Assembly: GCA_900547565.1 (NCBI GenBank)
Contig: URHI01000100.1
Span: forward strand, 1 to 7,142
Origin: an uncultured Eubacteriales bacterium
Lineage (GTDB): Bacteria; Bacillota; Clostridia; Oscillospirales; CAG-272
DNA: 7,142 nucleotides
Direction of reading: 5' to 3'
Part shown: piece by piece, positions 1 to 3,971 of the stretch
Position numbering within the stretch: position 1 is the stretch's first letter
Layout: each line of letters begins with the position of its first letter
Translations under genes and position numbers: made by a program
The notes under the pieces: generated by a model
Databases searched by the model: none
Told to the model about the DNA's origin: nothing
The model's input: the letters and a program-made list of their open reading frames with translations, nothing else

Positions 1-31
1 GGAGAGATTGGTCTCCCTGCCGCGCTGTTTT

Positions 32-484
32 TTATAGCTCAGCCAGTATTTCCGATGCGTTGGTATCGGGTTTGACTTTGGGCATAACCTTTTCTATGAT
101 ACCGTGCTCATCAATTATAAATGTTGTCCTAACAACGCCCAGGCATGTTTTGCCGCACATTTTCTTTTCCTGCCATACCCCGTAGGCTTTTATAGCCTCA
201 AGCCCCGGGTCGGAGAGCAAAACGAAATTAAGTCCGTATTTTTCAGCAAACTTTACGTGGGACTCTACGCTGTCCTTGCTTATACCGATTACCTCCACGC
301 CCTTGTTCTGAAATTCCTTATACAGACCGGCAAATGCACATGCCTGCCGTGTGCACCCCGGGGTGTTATCCTTGGGATAGAAATACAGAACTACCTTTTT
401 GCCGGCAAAATCGGACAATGAAACGATATTGTTGTTTTTATCCCGCAGTGTAAACTGCGGAGCTTTCATTCCTGCTCCAAGCAT
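32..484 (-). CDS. bcp: Thiol peroxidase, Bcp/PrxQ-type peroxiredoxin
   Basis: AhpC/TSA-family peroxiredoxin that reduces hydrogen peroxide and organic peroxides with thiol reductant in the cytoplasm. With the ATG at 482-484 the protein is 150 aa, close to the family length of about 150-156. The active-site block YFYPKDNTPGCTRQAC carries the peroxidatic Cys44 in a P-x3-T-x2-C motif and, five residues on, Cys49 in the resolving position of two-Cys Bcp enzymes. Arg119 (VVRTTFIID) is the conserved active-site Arg. An in-frame GTG at 512-514 would add ten residues but has no ribosome binding site; the ATG at 484 has a weak GGTGG 8 nt upstream and gives the family-typical N-terminus. A third ATG at 467-469 has GGAG 5 nt upstream, so the start is not settled. 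It follows desulfoferrodoxin by 39 bp and is the last gene of the stress cluster. Oddity: two extra Cys, Cys110 and Cys114 (MCGKTCLG), where I recall Tyr in relatives. Confidence 0.95.
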   Translation of the reverse strand: MLGAGMKAPQFTLRDKNNNIVSLSDFAGKKVVLYFYPKDNTPGCTRQACAFAGLYKEFQNKGVEVIGISKDSVESHVKFAEKYGLNFVLLSDPGLEAIKAYGVWQEKKMCGKTCLGVVRTTFIIDEHGIIEKVMPKVKPDTNASEILAEL

Positions 485-523
485 ATATTTTTCCACCGTT
501 TTATATTTTGTCACTTGTGCCGG

Positions 524-904
524 TTATATGTCGGCCTTCCACAAGCCGTGGAGGTTGCAATAAGCATATACGGCAATCGGTTTTTCGTTTACAAGAGCGA
601 ATTCGGCAACCGGTTCAGCGCCGACCTCGAGACATTTGCGCTGGCCGCCCTTGTCGGTCTGGAGGTATACCCACATAATACTGTGTTCCTGTGTCATAGG
701 ATGAGCCGCCGAACCTACCTTTACCGTGACTGCGTTGCCGTTGACGGTTACAACGGGTATATGTTTTTCGTGACTTGCTTCGGTTTTTCCGGGTTCCAGC
801 CGAGTCATTTTCTGCCCGCAGCACATTATCGGTACACCTGCGTTGTTGATAATTCCGACAAGATTGCCGCAATGCTCGCAAATATAGAATCTGGTTTCAC
901 ACAT
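524..904 (-). CDS. dfx: Desulfoferrodoxin (superoxide reductase)
   Basis: Superoxide reductase that reduces superoxide to hydrogen peroxide without releasing oxygen, fed by rubredoxin-type donors in the anaerobe cytoplasm. The 126-aa protein is the two-iron type. The N-terminal desulforedoxin-like domain holds a complete Fe(Cys)4 centre I: Cys9, Cys12, Cys28 and Cys29 (C-x2-C-x15-CC). The catalytic centre II has all expected ligands: His48 in the EKH motif (Glu46-Lys47-His48), His68, His74, Cys116 and His119 in CNLH. Lys47 and Glu46 match the conserved residues near the substrate site. The ATG at 902-904 has GAGGAGAC at 911-918, a good ribosome binding site, and a likely own promoter lies at 933-960. 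The neighbours are rubrerythrin upstream and a peroxiredoxin 39 bp downstream, enzymes that would remove the peroxide this one makes. Confidence 0.97.
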   Translation of the reverse strand: MCETRFYICEHCGNLVGIINNAGVPIMCCGQKMTRLEPGKTEASHEKHIPVVTVNGNAVTVKVGSAAHPMTQEHSIMWVYLQTDKGGQRKCLEVGAEPVAEFALVNEKPIAVYAYCNLHGLWKADI

Positions 905-932
905 GTTTTTGTCTCCTCATTGATTCTTTTTT

Positions 933-960
933 ATAATATATTATTTACCTGCTTCAGCAA
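933..960 (-). promoter_or_regulatory. Candidate sigma-A promoter for dfx-bcp
   Basis: On the minus strand TTGCTG (955-960) is followed after 16 nt by TATTAT (933-938), about 30 nt before the desulfoferrodoxin start. The -10 lies inside ATAATATATTAT, a perfect 12-bp AT palindrome (933-944) that could bind a Fur/PerR-family repressor. It is not the standard 7-1-7 PerR box, because the half-sites abut without the central base. This would let dfx and bcp be transcribed apart from rubrerythrin. Inferred from sequence only. Confidence 0.5.
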
Positions 961-971
961 ATCGTACACTG

Positions 972-1003
972 AAGTGCCTGTCGTATATGACCGACAGGCA
1001 CTT
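972..1003. terminator. 12-bp perfect hairpin after rubrerythrin
   Basis: AAGTGCCTGTCG (972-983) and CGACAGGCACTT (992-1003) are perfect inverted repeats with an 8-nt loop, starting 8 nt after the rubrerythrin stop codon. No T-run follows on either strand, so it is at best a partial terminator. It may instead protect the rubrerythrin 3' end from exonucleases while allowing some read-through into dfx. Confidence 0.55.
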
Positions 1004-1011
1004 GAAATGAC

Positions 1012-1674
1012 TCAATAATTCTCTTTTCTGACTTCAAAGTAGCTCTGCGGATGCTTGCAGACTGGGCAAACCTCGGGGGCGGAGGTTCCGATAACTAGAT
1101 GACCGCAGTTGCGACATTCCCACATAACTACGCCGCTTTTTTCAAAAACGGCCTTAGTTTCAACATTCTTGAGAAGGGCACGGTATCTTTCCTCGTGTGC
1201 CTTTTCAATAGCCGCAACGCCGCGGAACTGCTCAGCCAGCTGGTGGAAGCCTTCTTCGTCGGCTTGATTTGCAAATGTAGCGTACATATCTGTCCACTCG
1301 TAGTTTTCGCCTTCGGCGGCGTGGAGCAGATTTTCGGCGGTATCGCCAAGCTCTCCGAGTGCCTTGAACCAGAGCTTTGCATGCTCCATTTCATTCTGCG
1401 CGGTCTGAAGGAACAGCGCGGCGATTTGCTCGTAACCTGCTTTTTTGGCGACGGAAGCAAAATATGTATATTTGTTTCTTGCCTGAGATTCACCTGCAAA
1501 AGCGGTCCACAGGTTTTGCTCGGTCTTGGTTCCGGCATAAGGATTTTTAGCGGGTGCTGCCTCTTCGATCTTGACAAATTTTGAAGCGGGCTGCTTGCAC
1601 ACAGGGCAAGTAAAGCCTTCGTTGATCGGTCCTTCGTGAATGTAGCCGCATACAGTGCATTTCCATTTTTCCAT
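1012..1674 (-). CDS. rbr: Rubrerythrin with rubredoxin-like domains at both ends
   Basis: Non-haem diiron peroxidase that reduces hydrogen peroxide with electrons passed through rubredoxin-type iron. The 220-aa protein has three parts. Residues 4-35 form an N-terminal rubredoxin-like knuckle (Cys6, Cys9, Cys23, Cys26). Residues 50-172 form the ferritin-like four-helix diiron domain, with ligands Glu62 (AGESQARN), Glu95 and His98 (NEMEH), Glu123 and Glu126 (GENYE), and Glu157 and His160 (EKAH). Residues 184-216 form a second rubredoxin-like knuckle (Cys187, Cys190, Cys203, Cys206). Classical rubrerythrin (about 191 aa) has only the C-terminal rubredoxin; reverse rubrerythrin has it at the N-terminus. 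The ATG has AGGAGA at about 1684-1690. It is the first gene of the minus-strand stress cluster, with dfx 107 bp downstream. The upstream region holds several dyads but no consensus promoter. Family assignment is very sure; the effect of the doubled rubredoxin is unknown to me. Confidence 0.96.
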   Translation of the reverse strand: MEKWKCTVCGYIHEGPINEGFTCPVCKQPASKFVKIEEAAPAKNPYAGTKTEQNLWTAFAGESQARNKYTYFASVAKKAGYEQIAALFLQTAQNEMEHAKLWFKALGELGDTAENLLHAAEGENYEWTDMYATFANQADEEGFHQLAEQFRGVAAIEKAHEERYRALLKNVETKAVFEKSGVVMWECRNCGHLVIGTSAPEVCPVCKHPQSYFEVRKENY

Positions 1675-1904
1675 TGTTACAATCTCCTTTTTTTAGTATT
1701 TTAATTGAATTTCAGCCTGACCAAATGCATTTTACAGCATCGGCCGTAAAATCCGGACAACTATTTTACCGTATATATTTTACAATGATTTTTTGCTTTT
1801 TTCTGTGACTGAGTCACGATATTTTTGTTTTTTTCCGTTATGTACTGCCCCGTGATAATTATCGATAATGGTAGCAACTGCCGGTATTGGCCGCGCATGT
1901 ATAC
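1675..1904 (-). promoter_or_regulatory. Rubrerythrin upstream region with clustered dyads and heptamers
   Basis: No gene seen here. It holds four exact copies of ATTTTAC or its complement GTAAAAT at 1729, 1746, 1763 and 1777. A 13-bp dyad GTGACTGAGTCAC lies at 1805-1817, flanked on both sides by paired T-runs (1789-1802 and 1822-1834). Overlapping palindromes GATAATTATC (1854-1863) and ATTATCGATAAT (1858-1869) resemble the GATAAT units of Fur-family operators. I found no good -35/-10 pair for rubrerythrin, which suggests an activator-dependent or tightly regulated promoter. Regulation by a Fur/PerR-type or other redox regulator is inference. Confidence 0.4.
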
Positions 1905-1942
1905 AAAAAGACAGAGAGAAGGGATATATGACCTTCTCTCTG
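1905..1942 (-). terminator. Intrinsic terminator of the XRE regulator transcript
   Basis: Minus-strand stem CAGAGAGAAGG (complement of 1932-1942) pairs perfectly over 11 bp with CCTTCTCTCTG (complement of 1912-1922). The loop is 9 nt, and a U-rich tail with five Ts follows one base later (1905-1909). It lies 61 nt after the XRE stop codon and insulates the rubrerythrin upstream region from the regulator transcript. Confidence 0.85.
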
Positions 1943-2003
1943 CCTTTCCGTATTGCAACGTCCTGCGTCTGAAATTAAACTGATGAGATCTCCGGATGTC
2001 ATT

Positions 2004-2261
2004 TTACGATACGGCTCTTTTTTTGTCCCTGACAGGGACAACGGTGGGGGAACAGGGAGCGAACAGCTGATCCAGCGTCACACCCAGAACGGCTGCAAGA
2101 GAGGGCAGGAGCATGATGTCCGGACACGCCAGCTGGCGTTCCCATTTCGATACTGCCTGTGCGCTGACACCGAGCAACGCTCCGAGAGCGTCCTGTGTCA
2201 GGCCCTGCATTTTTCTCTGCCGTGCAATATTTTCACCCAACCCGAATTGCTGTTGCAGCAA
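2004..2261 (-). CDS. XRE-family HTH transcriptional regulator
   Basis: Small DNA-binding regulator of the Cro/C1 (XRE) type, 85 aa, essentially a single HTH_3 domain at residues 8-67. The scaffold is NIARQRKMQGLTQDALGALL; the recognition helix is about Ser33-Glu41 (SAQAVSKWE). The closing LPSLAAVLGVTLDQLF is the typical final helix pair. The tail (68-85) is short and basic, and there is no sensor domain. The start is TTG (2259-2261), chosen because an in-frame TAG lies four codons upstream and AGGGTGAT sits a few nt before it; a second TTG seven codons later is the alternative. It is preceded by an 18-codon small ORF on what looks like one transcript from a perfect promoter at 2499-2527, and followed by a terminator. 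The target is unknown. Autoregulation through the palindrome touching the -35 box is inferred. Oddity: a perfect 19-bp palindrome (2023-2041) lies within its last codons. Confidence 0.9.
   Translation of the reverse strand: MLQQQFGLGENIARQRKMQGLTQDALGALLGVSAQAVSKWERQLACPDIMLLPSLAAVLGVTLDQLFAPCSPTVVPVRDKKRAVS
2023..2041. repeat. 19-bp perfect palindrome inside the XRE 3' end
   Basis: TTGTCCCTGACAGGGACAA has 9-bp arms about a single central base and overlaps the codons for the regulator's C-terminal tail (VVPVRDK). It is flanked by a T-run at 2018-2024. It could be a protein-binding dyad or an RNA hairpin; no function can be assigned. Confidence 0.6.
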
Positions 2262-2324
2262 GCTATCACCCTACCTTTCGGTTAAAGCCAGTTGCCTCGG
2301 CTGCTTCGGTTTACGCGCCACCGC

Positions 2325-2346
2325 TCCGGGGCGGATATACCCCGGA
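2325..2346 (-). other. GC-rich leader hairpin before the XRE gene
   Basis: TCCGGGG (2325-2331) and CCCCGGA (2340-2346) form a 7-bp stem with an 8-nt loop, extended by CCG/CGG (2321-2323 with 2349-2351) across a small internal loop. It sits between the small ORF stop and the regulator start. No T-run follows, so it is not an intrinsic terminator. It may shape translation of the regulator or belong to a dispersed intergenic repeat. Confidence 0.5.
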
Positions 2347-2392
2347 AACGGCAGTCACGCTCGGATGGTTTTGTAATCTGATCTGTTCTGAA

Positions 2393-2449
2393 TTACTTGT
2401 CGCCGCCGAGGCGGGCGACATTGCATCCGATATGAGAATAGTTCTTCAT
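2393..2449 (-). CDS. 18-codon small ORF upstream of XRE regulator
   Basis: The frame reads MKNYSHIGCNVARLGGDK followed by TAA. I do not recognise the peptide. It is supported by AAAGGAGG at 2457-2464, 7 nt before the ATG, and by a perfect promoter whose predicted start is about 40 nt upstream. GATATGA (2446-2452 complement) containing the start codon pairs with TCATATC (2429-2435 complement), so the start can fold into a hairpin. A second strong stem (2398-2404 with 2414-2420) covers the last codons. It could be a leader peptide controlling the regulator, a bioactive small peptide, or a remnant of an XRE N-terminus, since IGCNVARL resembles LGENIARQ at the start of the regulator. It is 131 nt upstream of the XRE start. 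Translation is likely but unproven. Confidence 0.55.
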   Translation of the reverse strand: MKNYSHIGCNVARLGGDK

Positions 2450-2477
2450 ATCACCGCCTCCTTTCAACAAAATTATT

Positions 2478-2491
2478 TCGCGTTCCCGCGA
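2478..2491 (-). other. Hairpin at the predicted transcript 5' end
   Basis: TCGCG and CGCGA (minus strand) flank GGAA, giving a 5-bp stem with a GNRA-type tetraloop that begins almost exactly at the transcription start predicted from the -10 at 2499-2504. Such 5'-terminal stems can stabilise mRNA; that role is inference. Confidence 0.4.
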
Positions 2492-2498
2492 TATCGGC

Positions 2499-2527
2499 AT
2501 TATACCATATTACAGAACGGTTGTCAA
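2499..2527 (-). promoter_or_regulatory. Perfect consensus promoter for small ORF-XRE
   Basis: Minus strand TTGACA (2522-2527), exactly 17 nt, then TATAAT (2499-2504): both hexamers match the sigma-70/sigma-A consensus. Predicted start is near 2492. The nearest minus-strand reading frames downstream are the 18-codon small ORF and the XRE gene. Confidence 0.85.
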
Positions 2528-2542
2528 TAAACCATTGGTTTA
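2528..2542. promoter_or_regulatory. 15-bp palindrome abutting the -35 box (candidate operator)
   Basis: TAAACCATTGGTTTA has perfect 7-bp arms about one central base and directly touches the -35 hexamer of the promoter at 2499-2527. Position and symmetry fit a dimeric regulator; the XRE protein of the same unit is the obvious candidate, by inference. Confidence 0.5.
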
Positions 2543-2605
2543 GTGAGATACAATAGCGCCGTCGGGGCTTTTGCCGGCACGTCTGAAATACGTTAATGTG
2601 AAAAA

Positions 2606-3085
2606 TTACTTGTGATATTTGGTTCCTTTGATGATATTGAATCCCCGGTAGACCGCCTCAAGCAGGATCACTCGCATCAGCTGGTGCGGAAACGTCAGCT
2701 TTGAGAAGGATAACCTCAGTTCACAGGCCTGCTTGACCTGATCGGACAGTCCGTACGAGCCGCCGACAATAAAGCACAGGCATGCTGCCCGCCCTGCGGC
2801 CGATTCGATAAACTCAGCAAGCTCAGGTGATGACATCTGCCGTCCCTCGACGCACAGCGCGACCTTGACCGACCGCGTCGGGCAGGCCGAAAGTATGCGT
2901 TTGCCTTCGTCCGTGAGCGCAGCGCGCACATCGGAGCCGGACGGCGAGTCGGGTAGACGCGCTTCCTTCAGCTCTACAATTTCCGGCGTGCAGAACGCTG
3001 ACAGCCGCTTTTTGTACTCTGCTACAGCGTCCCGCAGATAGGCTTCCTTAAGACCGCCTACCACGATGAATTTTACATTCAGCAT
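2606..3085 (-). CDS. rlmH: 23S rRNA (pseudouridine1915-N3)-methyltransferase RlmH
   Basis: SPOUT-class methyltransferase (YbeA/YydA family) that methylates N3 of pseudouridine 1915 in helix 69 of 23S rRNA, using SAM on assembled ribosomes. It is 159 aa, matching the family's usual 155-160. It begins MLNVKFIVVGGLKEAYL and has the SAM-binding FIVGGSYGLS at about residues 105-114. It ends with the knotted C-terminus KLTFPHQLMRVILLE...YRGF...GTKYHK (129-159), including the conserved terminal YHK. Minor departures from the sequence I recall are LLEAVYRGF for LLEQIYRAF and GTKYHK for GEPYHK. The ATG at 3083-3085 lies 5 bp after the stop of the MBL hydrolase gene with only a weak ribosome binding site, suggesting translational coupling. 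WalJ and RlmH also lie close together in Bacillus, which supports both calls. No strong terminator is seen downstream. Confidence 0.97.
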   Translation of the reverse strand: MLNVKFIVVGGLKEAYLRDAVAEYKKRLSAFCTPEIVELKEARLPDSPSGSDVRAALTDEGKRILSACPTRSVKVALCVEGRQMSSPELAEFIESAAGRAACLCFIVGGSYGLSDQVKQACELRLSFSKLTFPHQLMRVILLEAVYRGFNIIKGTKYHK

Positions 3086-3090
3086 AACAT

Positions 3091-3867
3091 TTACACCAGT
3101 ATGACCGGCACGTTCGGGTCGGCCACTCTTATATCAACCTCGGCCTGCGGTACAGCGCCGCGCACTGCCGCCAGCGCCATATCCGGCGTGTTGTTTTCAT
3201 TGCTCAGGTGAGCCAGCAGTATGTGCCGCGTCCCCGACTGTGCCAGCTCGGCGGCAAATGCGGCGCAGTCATCGTTTGAAAGATGCCCACGCCGGGACAA
3301 TATGCGCTGCTTGAGCTGGTAGGGATAGCGCCCGAACATCAGCAGATTGGGGTCATGGTTACATTCAAGGACAACCGATTCACAGCCGAGCAGATTACGT
3401 GACATGTCCTCGGTGACACATCCCGTATCTGTAGCAAGGCCTATGACATGGTGTCCGTCCTCGTCGTCAAACTCCAACCGGTAGCCGACACTGCACTCGC
3501 TGTCGTGCGACGTTGCAAACGACGAGACTGTAAGTCCTGCCAGCTGTACGCAGAAATGTGGCTGATGCGGCACTGCCGCGCGGCACAGAAATTCACCTGC
3601 CGGCATACCGGCAAGCGAGCGGTCGGTAATATGTACGGGAATTGAGTGCTTTTTCGAAATGATTTCAAGTGCGCCGACGTGGTCGGCATGCTCATGAGTT
3701 ATGAATATAGCGCCGATGCCGCTTATGTCAAGTCCCAGTGAGGTGAGCGCGGCACACAACGACCGGGCACTCTTGCCGGCATCTATTAGTATTGTTGCGC
3801 CACCTGCCTGCACCAGCACCGAATTGCCGCCCGAGCCTGAATACAGCGAGCAGATATGATAAGCCAT
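3091..3867 (-). CDS. WalJ/YycJ-like metallo-beta-lactamase-fold hydrolase
   Basis: Cytoplasmic MBL-fold metal-dependent hydrolase of the YycJ/WalJ group, linked in Bacillus and relatives to the WalRK cell-wall regulon and reported as a DNA exonuclease-like enzyme; the exact substrate here is unknown. The protein is 258 aa. It begins ICSLYSGSGGNS, typical of the group. The metal-binding motif is THEHADH (residues 57-63), followed by TSHDSECSVGYRL, the ATDTG motif, LECNHDPNLLMFGRYPYQLKQ and RILSRRGHLSNDD, then AHLSNENN near the end. The start is the ATG at 3865-3867, with GGAGAA about 5 nt upstream. A TTG at 3975 in the same frame would add 36 residues unlike the family, so I reject it. It is followed after 5 bp by rlmH. 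A hairpin and a 15-bp palindrome lie between it and the upstream membrane-protein gene. Confidence 0.93.
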   Translation of the reverse strand: MAYHICSLYSGSGGNSVLVQAGGATILIDAGKSARSLCAALTSLGLDISGIGAIFITHEHADHVGALEIISKKHSIPVHITDRSLAGMPAGEFLCRAAVPHQPHFCVQLAGLTVSSFATSHDSECSVGYRLEFDDEDGHHVIGLATDTGCVTEDMSRNLLGCESVVLECNHDPNLLMFGRYPYQLKQRILSRRGHLSNDDCAAFAAELAQSGTRHILLAHLSNENNTPDMALAAVRGAVPQAEVDIRVADPNVPVILV

Positions 3868-3881
3868 GTTTTCTCCGTTTC

Positions 3882-3896
3882 TGTTGTCAGACAACA
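3882..3896. promoter_or_regulatory. 15-bp palindrome before the MBL hydrolase gene
   Basis: TGTTGTCAGACAACA has perfect 7-bp arms about one central base and lies just upstream of the ribosome binding site of the MBL gene. It could be an operator or a small leader hairpin. Function unknown. Confidence 0.4.
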
Positions 3897-3897
3897 C

Positions 3898-3936
3898 AAA
3901 AAGCCAAGTGCGGCAGTCATCCGCAGGCAAGGCTTT
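3898..3936 (-). terminator. Probable terminator or attenuator after the membrane-protein gene
   Basis: On the minus strand AAAGCC (from 3931-3936) pairs with GGCTTT (from 3900-3905) and an inner TGCGG/CCGCA pair (3909-3913 with 3921-3925) caps it, with an asymmetric internal loop. TTTTT follows at 3898-3902. It lies 36 nt after the membrane-protein stop. As the MBL gene starts only about 30 nt further on, it may act as an attenuator rather than a full stop. Confidence 0.5.
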
Positions 3937-3971
3937 ATGCGTATTGTTTATTTGTATATCGTGCGTTCGTG

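Noticed and set aside
1..15. Terminator for the peroxiredoxin gene, GGAGA-N6-TCTCC
   Set aside because: Only a 5-bp stem at the very window edge, and the bases that would hold a T-run are outside the window.
931..945. Standard PerR box before desulfoferrodoxin
   Set aside because: The AT palindrome lacks the central base of the 7-1-7 TTATAATNATTATAA site, so a PerR call would rest on AT-richness alone.
515..1018. 167-codon open frame on the plus strand
   Set aside because: It is antisense to desulfoferrodoxin, whose iron ligands are all present, and has no family resemblance or start signal.
1099..1584. 161-codon open frame on the plus strand
   Set aside because: Antisense to the diiron domain of rubrerythrin; a by-product of that gene's codon use.
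1761..2041. Two 60-65-codon minus-strand frames across the regulator's terminator
   Set aside because: They run through an 11-bp intrinsic terminator, have low-complexity sequence and lack ribosome binding sites.
2195..2530. 111-codon open frame on the plus strand over the regulator leader
   Set aside because: No ribosome binding site or recognisable domain; the minus strand has promoter, small ORF, regulator and terminator in order.
2551..2590. Intrinsic terminator after rlmH
   Set aside because: A 6-bp GUGCCG/CGGCGC stem with a large loop is possible but no T-run follows on the minus strand; too weak to annotate.
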